From NCBI GenBank assembly GCA_963815445.1, contig CAWFGV010000008.1:78272-142271 (forward strand): 64,000 bases of DNA. The letters are read 5' to 3'. Below the pieces are notes generated by a model. The model worked only from the letters and a program-made list of their open reading frames with translations, made no database searches and was not told the origin of the DNA. Source of the DNA: JANLYC01 sp963815445 (GTDB lineage Bacteria; Actinomycetota; Actinomycetes; Propionibacteriales; Nocardioidaceae). Positions 9,547-16,889 of the stretch are shown here, piece after piece (position 1 is the first letter of the stretch; each line of letters opens with the position of its first letter). The position numbers and the translations under genes are program-made.

Positions 9547-10382
9547 CAGCTGTAAGACCTCCGACGGTCAGGCGGCGGGATCGTCGCACCCTTGTACTCC
9601 ACGGGGATTCCGCCGAGGGGGTAGTCCTTGCGCTGCGGGTGACCAGGCCAGTCGTCGGGCATCTGGATGCGGGTGAGGGCCGGGTGGCCGTCGAAGATGA
9701 TGCCGAAGAAGTCGTAGGTCTCGCGCTCGTGCCAGTCAGCGGTCGGGTAGACCGCGACGACCGACGGGACGTGCGGGTCAGCGTCTGGACAGGTCACCTC
9801 GACGCGGATGCGCCGGTTGTGGGTCATCGACAGCAGGTGGTAGACCGCGTGCAGCTCAGCGCCCTCCTCATGCGGGTAGTGCACGCCGCTGACACCGCTG
9901 CACAGCTCGAAGCGCAGCTCGGGATCGTCGCGCATCGTCTGCATCACCGCGACGAGCTTCTCGCGCGCCACGTGGAACGTGATCTCGCCTCGATGCACCA
10001 CGACCTTGTCGATCGCCTCGGCGGCACCGTGGGGCTCGAGCGCCCGGCCGAGGTGATCGGCCACCGCATCGAACCATCCACCGAAGGGGCGCTGCGTGGC
10101 GCCCGGGATCGCGACGGGACGCACCAGGCCGCCGTACCCCGACGTGTCGCCCGACCCGGAGACGCCGAACATCCCGGTCCGGACGTCGACGACGTCGAGG
10201 TCCTGCTGGGGAAGCGGCCCAGGGTCATCGCTCAACACGATGTCGTCGTGGTGCAGTGACTTGTCCTCGATCGAACGCTCGTCGGCGGGCTTGTCCTCGA
10301 GGGAGCGCTCGCCGACCGGCTTCTCCGGGACACCGGCCGGCTGCCCCGCGGGAGGCATGGGGGGTGGCTTCTCGTCGGTCAT
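9546..10382 (-). CDS. nuoC: NADH-quinone oxidoreductase subunit C
   Basis: The 30-kDa-type subunit of the peripheral arm. The core carries LSMTHNRRIRVEV, DWHERETYDFFGI and PDDWPGHPQRKDYPLGG, the family signature. Before the core lies an 80-residue polar extension with an internal near-repeat (GERSLEDKPADERSIEDKSL), which is not needed for the fold. The gene overlaps nuoB by four bases. The product is 278 residues, against about 200 without the extension. Confidence 0.95.
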   Translation of the reverse strand: MTDEKPPPMPPAGQPAGVPEKPVGERSLEDKPADERSIEDKSLHHDDIVLSDDPGPLPQQDLDVVDVRTGMFGVSGSGDTSGYGGLVRPVAIPGATQRPFGGWFDAVADHLGRALEPHGAAEAIDKVVVHRGEITFHVAREKLVAVMQTMRDDPELRFELCSGVSGVHYPHEEGAELHAVYHLLSMTHNRRIRVEVTCPDADPHVPSVVAVYPTADWHERETYDFFGIIFDGHPALTRIQMPDDWPGHPQRKDYPLGGIPVEYKGATIPPPDRRRSYS

Positions 10383-10933
10383 CGGAGCAGGCCTCGCATC
10401 TCAGACGTGGGCTCCGCCGTGAGGGCGGCCTGCTCGCTGCTCTGCTCCTCGGCGATGCGGTTCGCCCCGAGCTTCGAGCCCTGGATGTCGGCGTGGAGCT
10501 TGAGGATCGCGTCGATCAGCATCTCGGGTCGCGGCGGGCAGCCGGGCAGGTACATGTCGACCGGCACGACGTGGTCGACCCCCTGGATGATCGCGTAGTT
10601 GTTGAACATGCCGCCGCTGCTCGCACACACCCCCATCGCGAGGACGTACTTCGGGTTGGGCATCTGGTCGTAGATCTGGCGCAGTACGGGGGCCATCTTC
10701 TGGCTGACGCGACCGGCCACGATCATGAGGTCGGCCTGGCGCGGGGAGGCGCGGAACACCTCCATGCCGAAGCGGGCCAGGTCATAGCGTGGCCCACCGG
10801 ACGTCATCATCTCGATCGCACAGCAGGCGAGGCCGAACGTCGCCGGCCACAGGGACGCCTTGCGGAAGTACCCCGCGAGGCCCTCGACCGTGGTCAGCAG
10901 GACCCCGGACGGCAGCTTCTCTTCGATACCCAC
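10379..10933 (-). CDS. nuoB: NADH-quinone oxidoreductase subunit B
   Basis: The subunit carrying the terminal N2 [4Fe-4S] cluster that reduces quinone. The tandem cysteines (Cys37-Cys38 in LACCAIEMM) and the later cysteines in MGVCASSGG and LPGCPPRPE form the expected ligand set. The segment usually read as VSGTLTNKMAP is here VAGRVSQKMAP, as in other actinobacteria. The product is 184 residues; ten bases separate it from nuoA. Confidence 0.97.
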   Translation of the reverse strand: MGIEEKLPSGVLLTTVEGLAGYFRKASLWPATFGLACCAIEMMTSGGPRYDLARFGMEVFRASPRQADLMIVAGRVSQKMAPVLRQIYDQMPNPKYVLAMGVCASSGGMFNNYAIIQGVDHVVPVDMYLPGCPPRPEMLIDAILKLHADIQGSKLGANRIAEEQSSEQAALTAEPTSEMRGLLR

Positions 10934-10943
10934 GTGAACTACC

Positions 10944-11303
10944 TCAGTCCCATTCCAGGCCGCCGCGCCGCCATACGTAGGCGTACGCGACGAAGACGGT
11001 GCCGATGAACAGGACCATCTCGACCAGGCCGAAGACCTTCATGCTGTCGAAGTACACGGCCCAGGGGAACAAGAAGATGATCTCGATGTCGAAGACGATG
11101 AACAGCATGGCGGTGATGTAGTACTTCACCGGGAACTTGCCTCCGCCGACGGGCTGCGGAGTCGGCTGAATGCCGCATTCGTACGAGTCGAGCTTGGCCC
11201 GGTTGTACCGCTTCGGTCCGATCAGGGAGCTGACGGCCACGGACCCGATCGCGAACAGCGCCGCCAACAGCATCAGGCCGAGAATCGGCACGTACTCACT
11301 CAT
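10944..11303 (-). CDS. nuoA: NADH-quinone oxidoreductase subunit A
   Basis: First nuo gene: a three-helix membrane subunit of 119 residues. The conserved loop YECGIQPTPQPVGGGKFPVKYY is present. I chose the internal ATG preceded by GGGAGG at good spacing, giving MSEYVPILGLMLL; a longer in-frame reading would add 19 charged residues. About 87 bases lie between it and the menJ-like gene upstream, so it could be transcribed with menJ or from its own promoter in that gap. Confidence 0.95.
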   Translation of the reverse strand: MSEYVPILGLMLLAALFAIGSVAVSSLIGPKRYNRAKLDSYECGIQPTPQPVGGGKFPVKYYITAMLFIVFDIEIIFLFPWAVYFDSMKVFGLVEMVLFIGTVFVAYAYVWRRGGLEWD

Positions 11304-11390
11304 CGCGGCTGCCTCCCGTCTGTCGTTGCGAGTGCGAACTGCGGTGCCCGCAGCATGCACGCACGTTTCGCCATCCTAGAACCGCGCATC

Positions 11391-12704
11391 TCATGCCGTG
11401 GGGGCGACCTTGGACAGGCCGTTGACCAGGCGGTCCGTCATGGCTCCGTCGCGGGCGTCCGTGAGGTTGGCCAGCAGCTTGAGTGCAATCCGCATGAGTG
11501 CCGGCCGAGGCAGCCCGTAGCGGGTGAGCGCCTTCATCACGCTGGGGTTGCCGATCGCCTTCACGAAGAGGCGACCCACCGTGTAGTAGCCGCCGTACCG
11601 CTGGTCGAGCGCGGTGACGTAGCCGTGCAGAGCACGCTCGCGACCCTCGGCCGTCGTACGACTCAGTGCCTGCGTCACGACGTCGGCAGCCAGCTCGCCG
11701 GACTCCATGGCGTAGGCGATCCCTTCGCCGTTGAACGGGTTGACCATGCCACCAGCGTCACCGACAAGAAGCATGCCGTTGGCGTAGTGAGGTTTGCGGT
11801 TGAAGCCCATGGGGAGGGCGGCACCGCGAACGGGCGAGACCATGTTGTGGTCACGGAATCCCCACTCCTCGGGCGTGTGGTCGAGCCAGCGCTTGAGCAG
11901 GTCCTTGTAGTCGACGTGCTGAAAGGCCGAGGACGTGTTGAGGATGCCGAGGCCGACGTTGACGGTGCCGTCTCCGACGCCGAAGATCCAGCCGTAGCCC
12001 GGCAGCAGCTTGCTCTTACCCGGCGTGCCGTCCCACAGCTCGAGCCACGACTCGAGCCAGTCGTCGTCATGGCGGGGGCTGGTGTAGTAGGTGCGCACGG
12101 CGACACCCATCGGGCGGTCGTCACGCTTCGGCAGGCCCATCGCGAGGCTCAGCCGCGTCGAGTTGCCGTCCGCGGCGATGACCACGGGTGCGCGAAACGT
12201 GACCTCGTCGCCGGCCTTTCGACCCCGCTCGTCAACGGCGCGCGCGGTCACGCCGACGATCCGGCCGGTCGCATCGAGGACCGGACCCGTTACGGCGGTC
12301 TGCTCCTGCAGGCGAGCCCCGACCTTCTGCGCGTTGCGGGCCAGGATCTCGTCGAAATCCATCCGCGTGCGGACCAGCCCGTAGTTCGGGTAGTCCGCGA
12401 GGTCTGGCCACGGGAGCTCGAGCCGGTGACCGCCACCGACGATCCGGAGGCCGCGATTCTTGATCCACCCGGGCTGGTCGAGGTCGATGCCCAGGGACAC
12501 GAGCTGACGCACGGCGCGCGGGGTGAGCCCGTCGCCGCAGACCTTCTCGCGCGGGAATGCCGTCTTCTCCAGCAGCAGGACGTCGAGACCGGCCTGCGCG
12601 AGATAGGTGGCTGCGGTGGAACCTCCCGGGCCGGCGCCGACGACGATGACGTCGGCCTGCCGCTCAGACGCGGAGGGCTGTCCGGTCATGGCAGTTTCGG
12701 TCAT
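11391..12704 (-). CDS. menJ: geranylgeranyl/menaquinone reductase family FAD enzyme (MenJ-like)
   Basis: FAD-dependent reductase of the geranylgeranyl reductase family, 437 residues. The dinucleotide-binding loop VVGAGPGGSTAATYLAQAG lies at about 21-39. The family motif FPREKVCGDGLTPRAV follows, and LLVGDAGGMVNPFNGEGI supplies the second FAD contact. In mycobacteria MenJ saturates one isoprene unit of menaquinone; the setting here, between menG and complex I, supports that role. Reduction of archaeal-type or chlorophyll prenyl chains is unlikely in this context. It lies immediately upstream of nuoA on the same strand. Confidence 0.85.
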   Translation of the reverse strand: MTETAMTGQPSASERQADVIVVGAGPGGSTAATYLAQAGLDVLLLEKTAFPREKVCGDGLTPRAVRQLVSLGIDLDQPGWIKNRGLRIVGGGHRLELPWPDLADYPNYGLVRTRMDFDEILARNAQKVGARLQEQTAVTGPVLDATGRIVGVTARAVDERGRKAGDEVTFRAPVVIAADGNSTRLSLAMGLPKRDDRPMGVAVRTYYTSPRHDDDWLESWLELWDGTPGKSKLLPGYGWIFGVGDGTVNVGLGILNTSSAFQHVDYKDLLKRWLDHTPEEWGFRDHNMVSPVRGAALPMGFNRKPHYANGMLLVGDAGGMVNPFNGEGIAYAMESGELAADVVTQALSRTTAEGRERALHGYVTALDQRYGGYYTVGRLFVKAIGNPSVMKALTRYGLPRPALMRIALKLLANLTDARDGAMTDRLVNGLSKVAPTA

Positions 12705-12751
12705 GGCTGGCGGTTCCTTCGGAGAGGCCGTACGGAGTGGTCGCCGTCCAA

Positions 12752-12765
12752 GTGAAATTCTTCAC
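12752..12765. promoter_or_regulatory. candidate Rex operator upstream of menJ-nuo
   Basis: A perfect inverted repeat, GTGAA-ATTC-TTCAC, sits 48-61 bases before the menJ start codon. The Streptomyces Rex operator is TGTGAAC-N3-TTCACA, with the same four-base spacing between GTGAA and TTCAC. Outer positions differ (A and G instead of T and A, and A for the inner C). Rex itself is encoded in this window, and nuo is a known Rex target in Streptomyces. The site is inferred from sequence only. Confidence 0.4.
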
Positions 12766-12871
12766 GAGCCGGGCCACCGCACAGTCTAGGACGTGCTGCT
12801 CGCCGGTGCACCACCGCGTTCCCTGTCGCGCTGGGACGGTCTCAGCTGGTGATGTGCTGCCGCCTCGACAC

Positions 12872-13549
12872 TCAGTGTTGCTCGTCGACCAGGTCCCGCG
12901 TCGTACGCCGCTCGAGCCAACGGTCGAGTGCCCAGAATGCTCCCGCCAGGGCAACCACGAGCATCGTGACCACCGTGGCGTTGACCAGGACCTGCCCGGT
13001 CCCGTGCTGGTCGGCGTCGAGGAAGGGGTAGGGGTACCAACCGCTGACCGCCCCCAGTGCCTGGGTGTAAGCGAAGTAGGCGATCGGCCAGCAGATCACG
13101 GTTGCGATCACCCGCGGGTCGATTCGACCCCATGGGCCGAACATCGCCCAGCCGACAACAGCGAGAGCCGGTGCGACGTAGTGGAACATCACGTCGGTGA
13201 GCCACGCGAGACCGTGGAGATCGAGGATCGGTCGTAGCGCGATGACGTAGACGACGAGCGTCGTGGTCATCCCGAGCAGGGCCGCAAAGCGAACAGCCCG
13301 CCAACCGCGACCGCCCCGGTCCGGCTGGGCGATGAGCAGAGCCGCCGTGACCACCGCGAGAATGTTGCTCTGAATGGTGAAGTAGCTGAAGAAGCGCAGG
13401 AGCCGTTCCGGCGTGCCGGCGCTCGTGCCGTCATCCTCGACGAGCACCCCGACTCCACGGACCACGAGCGTCACCTGGATCGCGATCGCCACCAGGCCGT
13501 TGACCACCGTGGCGCCGTGCCAGGCCCTGGCCAGCTGCGCGCGCGTCAT
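12872..13549 (-). CDS. Pr6Pr family membrane protein
   Basis: Integral membrane protein of 225 residues with about six hydrophobic helices. The pattern FFSYFTIQSNILAVV near residue 53, a DVMFHYVAPALAVVGW segment and the C-terminal-half motif GWYPYPFLD match the actinobacterial Pr6Pr family, whose function is unknown. It ends in a charged cytoplasmic tail (LDRWLERRTTRDL). It is followed 5' by a PPOX-type gene on the same strand at a 21-base gap. No enzymatic residues are evident. Confidence 0.75.
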   Translation of the reverse strand: MTRAQLARAWHGATVVNGLVAIAIQVTLVVRGVGVLVEDDGTSAGTPERLLRFFSYFTIQSNILAVVTAALLIAQPDRGGRGWRAVRFAALLGMTTTLVVYVIALRPILDLHGLAWLTDVMFHYVAPALAVVGWAMFGPWGRIDPRVIATVICWPIAYFAYTQALGAVSGWYPYPFLDADQHGTGQVLVNATVVTMLVVALAGAFWALDRWLERRTTRDLVDEQH

Positions 13550-13570
13550 CGACTGCTCCGCTCGCTCGCC

Positions 13571-14002
13571 TCAGCGCCGAGGGAGGCCGTAGGCATGCGT
13601 CACCCGTAGTCGGCCCACCAGTCGGAGGTCGGCAACCATCGCGGCCCGGTACTCGTCCCAGTCCGGGTGTTCCTTGCCCGCTACGAGACGGAAGACGTCG
13701 ATGAGCTCCTCCACCGTGGCGTCGTGCGGATCCGCGGCCGTCGGCGACAGCTCCATGTCCCCCTCGACGACCGCGTAGGTCCACCCGTCGGCGCTCTGGA
13801 CCAGCATCGAGGCGCGTGGATCCCGTCGGAGGTTGTAGACCTTGGCGCGGTTGTCGGTCAAGGACATGCGTACGACGTCCGTGTCAACGTCATACGTGTA
13901 GCTGACGTTGGAGAGCTGGGGTCGTCCGTCGCGCTTGAGGGTGGCCAGCGAACCGACCGTCCGTCCGGCGACGAACTCGCTCATGCCGCGGTCGATGGCC
14001 AT
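13571..14002 (-). CDS. PPOX-class F420-dependent oxidoreductase (pyridoxamine 5'-phosphate oxidase fold)
   Basis: Split-barrel flavin/deazaflavin-binding protein of 143 residues. VGSLATLKRDGRPQLSNVSY is the N-terminal strand pair, RAKVYNLRRDPRASMLV carries the cofactor-phosphate arginines, and WTYAVVEGDMEL is the next strand. It resembles the actinobacterial F420-dependent subgroup more than true PdxH. The start is the ATG six bases after AGGAGG; an in-frame ATG 12 codons earlier lacks a ribosome site. The substrate cannot be inferred. Confidence 0.8.
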   Translation of the reverse strand: MAIDRGMSEFVAGRTVGSLATLKRDGRPQLSNVSYTYDVDTDVVRMSLTDNRAKVYNLRRDPRASMLVQSADGWTYAVVEGDMELSPTAADPHDATVEELIDVFRLVAGKEHPDWDEYRAAMVADLRLVGRLRVTHAYGLPRR

Positions 14003-14143
14003 CCGAAGCCTCCTTTTGTTGGCTGGTGTCAGGCACATCTAACGGTCTCCACCGTCCTCGGCGCCAGCGTGCGGACTGCTTCGCCCAAGATCCGACTCTC
14101 ACGTTGCTCCGGCCACGCCGGACTCGGATCCTGCAGCCGAGGA

Positions 14144-14833
14144 TCAACGGGTGGCGCGGTGGAGGGCGACGATGCCACCGGACAGGTTGCGCCACTCGAC
14201 GCTGCGCCAACCGGAGTCCGCGATCTGCGCGGCCAGCCCTGCCTGATCGGGCCAGGCCTGGATCGACTCGGCGAGATAGACGTACGACTCGGGGTTGGAC
14301 GACACGGCACGCGCTACGCCGGGCAACGCCTTCATGAGGTACTCGGAATAGACCTTACGGAAGGCCTGGTTGGTCGGCTGGCTGAACTCGCACACAACGA
14401 GCCGGCCACCGCGCCGCGTGACGCGGAGCATCTCGGTCAGCCCCAGCGGGCCGTCGTGCACGTTGCGCAATCCGAACGAGATCGTCACCGCGTCGAACGC
14501 CCCGTCGGCGAACGGCAGCGCGGTGGCGTCACCGGCGACGAACGGCAACCTGGGCCGCGCCCGCTTACCGACTTCGAGCATGCCAACAGAGAAGTCGCAC
14601 GGCACCACCGTCGCGCCGGCCAGCACGAACGGCACACTGCTGGTGCCCGTTCCGGCTGCCAGATCGAGAATCAGCTCACCGGGTCGGGCCTCCACGGCTG
14701 CGAGCACCGCGCGCCGCCAGCGGCGATCCTGGCCGAGCGAGAGCACGTCGTTGGTGAGGTCGTAGCGTTCGGCCACCTCGTCGAACATGGCCGCGACATC
14801 GCGCGGCTGCTTGTCCAGGCTGGCTCGACTCAT
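14144..14833 (-). CDS. menG: demethylmenaquinone methyltransferase
   Basis: Class I SAM methyltransferase of the UbiE/MenG family (229 residues), which makes the last ring methylation of menaquinone. LILDLAAGTGTSSVPFV is the SAM loop, VTISFGLRNVHD is the family signature, and RGGRLVVCEFSQP follows. The N-terminus VAAMFDEVAERYDLTNDVLSLGQDR is also diagnostic. It is divergently placed to menF with 51 bases between start codons, so the two probably share a control region. Confidence 0.94.
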   Translation of the reverse strand: MSRASLDKQPRDVAAMFDEVAERYDLTNDVLSLGQDRRWRRAVLAAVEARPGELILDLAAGTGTSSVPFVLAGATVVPCDFSVGMLEVGKRARPRLPFVAGDATALPFADGAFDAVTISFGLRNVHDGPLGLTEMLRVTRRGGRLVVCEFSQPTNQAFRKVYSEYLMKALPGVARAVSSNPESYVYLAESIQAWPDQAGLAAQIADSGWRSVEWRNLSGGIVALHRATR

Positions 14834-14884
14834 GGCACCTAGCCTCGCATGCTGAGGCCGCCGGGCAGGTCGTAGGCTTCCCCT

Positions 14885-16168
14885 GTGACGACCCCCGCGC
14901 CGCGATCGGCGTACGACGCCGACGCAGGGCAGCACCGCTCGCACCTCGCCCCTCTCGTGGCGCGTACCGTGGTCATCGACGATCCGGGGCCACTTGTCGA
15001 GCTGCTTCCCCGCAACGCGCCGTTGTCGTGGGTGCATCGCGGCGACGGGCTGGTGGCATGGGGCGAAGCCGCGCGGTTCGAGTGCTCCGGACCGGAGCGG
15101 TTCCAGGTCGCCGAACAGTGGTGGCGCGGCATCGCAGACCACTGCGTGGTTCGCGATGAGGCCGACGTCCCGGGCAGCGGCCTGCTCGCTTTCGGATCCT
15201 TTGCGTATGCCGACGAGCCCGGCCGCTCCGCGCTTGTCGTGCCGTCGGTCATCGTGGGTCGCCGCGGCGACCTGTCGTGGGTGACCACGGTCGCTCGCGG
15301 ATCGTTGGAGCCGGCGCCGCGGCTCATCGGACAGCAACCGGTCGACCTGCCGGGTGAAGTGCTCTTCAGCGACGGCGCCATGAGCGGCGCGAGCTGGGAG
15401 CTTGTCGTGGCCGAAGCGGTTCGACGCATCCGGGGCGGCGGTCTCGACAAGGTCGTGCTCGCTCGCGACCTGATCGCCGAGCTCGACGAGGACCTCGACG
15501 TGCGGGCGCCGTTGCGGCGGCTGGCCGAGCGCTATCCGGCCTGCTGGACGTTCCACGTCGACGGGTTGTTCGGTGCCACGCCGGAGATGCTGGTCCGCCG
15601 GGAGCGTGGACTGGTCACCAGTCGCGTGCTGGCCGGCACGATCCGGCGTACCGGAGACGACGCGCACGACATCGCCCTGGCCGCGACCCTCGCGCGGTCG
15701 TCGAAGGACCTCGAGGAGCACGAGTTCGCCGTCCGCTCGGTGGCCGACGCCCTCGCGCCGTACTGCCTGAGCATGAACGTGCCGGAGAGCCCGTTCGTCC
15801 TGCACCTGCCGAACGTCATGCACCTCGCCACCGACGTCACCGGCGTGCTCGACGACGTCACCAGCTCGCTGGGGTTGGCGTCGGCGCTGCATCCCAGTGC
15901 GGCGGTGGGTGGCACCCCGACGCCCGACGCTGTCGCGCTGATCGCAGAGCTCGAGGGCATGAATCGCGGTCGCTACGCCGGGCCGGTCGGCTGGATGGAC
16001 GTCAACGGGGATGGCGAGTGGGGCATCGCGTTGCGCTCCGCGGAGTACGACGGCCGACGTGTCCGGCTGTTCGCCGGCTGCGGCATCGTGGCCGACTCCG
16101 AACCCGAAGCCGAGCTGGCCGAGGCGGCAGCGAAGTTCATCCCGGTGCGCGATGCCCTGACGTCCTGA
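14885..16168 (+). CDS. menF: isochorismate synthase
   Basis: Chorismate-using enzyme (427 residues) that commits chorismate to menaquinone. The C-terminal ~260 residues carry the chorismate-binding domain: RRIRGGGLDKVVLARDL, ATPEMLVRRERGLVTSRVLAG, SSKDLEEHEFAV, HPSAAVGGTPTPDAV and GMNRGRYAGPVGW. Siderophore or salicylate synthases share the domain, but menG and menD nearby make the menaquinone role most likely. The GTG start lacks a strong ribosome site, so the exact N-terminus is uncertain. A strong hairpin follows the stop. Confidence 0.9.
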   Translation: MTTPAPRSAYDADAGQHRSHLAPLVARTVVIDDPGPLVELLPRNAPLSWVHRGDGLVAWGEAARFECSGPERFQVAEQWWRGIADHCVVRDEADVPGSGLLAFGSFAYADEPGRSALVVPSVIVGRRGDLSWVTTVARGSLEPAPRLIGQQPVDLPGEVLFSDGAMSGASWELVVAEAVRRIRGGGLDKVVLARDLIAELDEDLDVRAPLRRLAERYPACWTFHVDGLFGATPEMLVRRERGLVTSRVLAGTIRRTGDDAHDIALAATLARSSKDLEEHEFAVRSVADALAPYCLSMNVPESPFVLHLPNVMHLATDVTGVLDDVTSSLGLASALHPSAAVGGTPTPDAVALIAELEGMNRGRYAGPVGWMDVNGDGEWGIALRSAEYDGRRVRLFAGCGIVADSEPEAELAEAAAKFIPVRDALTS

Positions 16169-16183
16169 CCTCTGGGATGTGCG

Positions 16184-16213
16184 AAGGCCCCCGCCCACGT
16201 GGGCGAGGGCCTT
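16184..16213. terminator. bidirectional hairpin terminator between menF and the HesB-like gene
   Basis: Near-perfect 30-base palindrome: AAGGCCCCCGCCCAC facing GTGGGCGAGGGCCTT with a single C/A mismatch. It lies 16 bases past the menF stop and about 30 bases past the stop of the convergent HesB-like gene. There is no U-tract, as is common in high-GC actinobacteria. Confidence 0.8.
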
Positions 16214-16244
16214 GCTGGTGGCCTTGGTCGTACCTCGGGCCGGG

Positions 16245-16529
16245 TCAGGCTTGGGGGGCGATGCCGAACTGCACGGCACCGGATTCGTCGACCTGGGCGT
16301 CGAGCACTTCGTTGGCCAGCGCGGCAGCGGCTGCTTCGTCGAGGTAGATGCGGGCGCCGTCGGTCTCGAGGACCTGGTCGCCGGGTTGCGGACTCTCGAC
16401 CGGTGTGAGGCCGAGCGCACTGGGATCGGACTCCTGCTTGCTGATCCGCAGGCCGCCGGCCTCGGACTCGGTGGTCTGTTCGGTGATCGTCTTGACGACG
16501 TCGGTGGCGTTCTCGGTGAGGTTGAGCAT
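16245..16529 (-). CDS. HesB/IscA-like protein lacking all cysteines
   Basis: 94-residue protein with the A-type Fe-S carrier layout: LTENATDVVKTI helix, GGLRIS strand, DQVLETDGARIYLDEAAAAAL and a C-terminal VQFGIAP strand. Unlike IscA, SufA or ErpA it has no cysteine at all, so it cannot hold a cluster through the usual C-x(n)-C-x-C ligands. Homologues of this shortened, cysteine-free type are widespread in actinobacteria and often labelled HesB. The start ATG follows GGAAGAGAG; an in-frame ATG eight codons earlier is possible. Confidence 0.8.
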   Translation of the reverse strand: MLNLTENATDVVKTITEQTTESEAGGLRISKQESDPSALGLTPVESPQPGDQVLETDGARIYLDEAAAAALANEVLDAQVDESGAVQFGIAPQA

Positions 16530-16807
16530 GAGGCTCTCTTCCGTCGATTGCATGCCGGACCTATCCACCGTCCCTGATCCGGCCGCCGGACTCAAGTCGA
16601 GAGACGGGCGGCGCCCGGTGCTGCGGTGCTCGGGCCGGCCTGCCGCTCGGGTTGCTGGCGAGATCACGGGCCTGACGAGTCAGCCCTCTACCGCCGGGCG
16701 CGGGCTCCTCCGTCATACGCCGCTGAACACGGGCGGCTGAACACTGGTCGCTGAACCATGGCGGAAGGGCCAGGTCAGCAAGGCAAACCCCTACTGCGCA
16801 ACGTAAA
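16530..16807. other. intergenic region upstream of the HesB-like gene
   Basis: About 280 bases hold no convincing gene. The part nearest 16530 contains the HesB-like leader. An in-frame reading back from that gene shows only low-complexity Arg/Pro/Gly codons and is not convincing. The far end runs into the conserved stem-loop element beginning at 16808. A promoter is expected here but I could not place one. Confidence 0.5.
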
Positions 16808-16863
16808 TTTCCCTAGTTCACAAGCCAGCTGGCTTGTGAACTAGGGAAACGCGGAGGGCCAGG
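16808..16863 (-). repeat. conserved 3'-end stem-loop element, copy 1
   Basis: Perfect 19-base-pair inverted repeat (16808-16826 with 16831-16849) around an AGCT loop. In the sense of the upstream lipoprotein gene it is preceded by the leader CCTGGCCCTCCGCGTTT (minus strand, 16863-16847, overlapping the first stem bases). It begins 19 bases past that gene's stop. Arms share GTTCACAAGCC and GGCTTGTGAAC with two other copies in the window, while outer stem pairs differ in a compensated way. Probably a terminator or 3'-end RNA element; no U-tract follows. Confidence 0.85.
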
Positions 16864-16889
16864 AGATCAGAAAGCCAGGAGGTCAGAAA
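16858..16889. repeat. 16-bp tandem duplication across the lipoprotein stop codon
   Basis: GCCAGGAGATCAGAAA is followed directly by GCCAGGAGGTCAGAAA (15 of 16 identical). The second unit contains the stop codon of the minus-strand lipoprotein gene and the first abuts the stem-loop leader. It looks like a recent local slippage or insertion footprint at the gene end. Confidence 0.8.

Noticed and set aside
16808..16849. Stem-loop arms as Rex operators, since they contain TTGTGAAC
   Set aside because: The half-sites are in the reverse order (TTCACAA then TTGTGAA) and far apart, and all copies lie at gene ends, so they do not match the Rex site layout.
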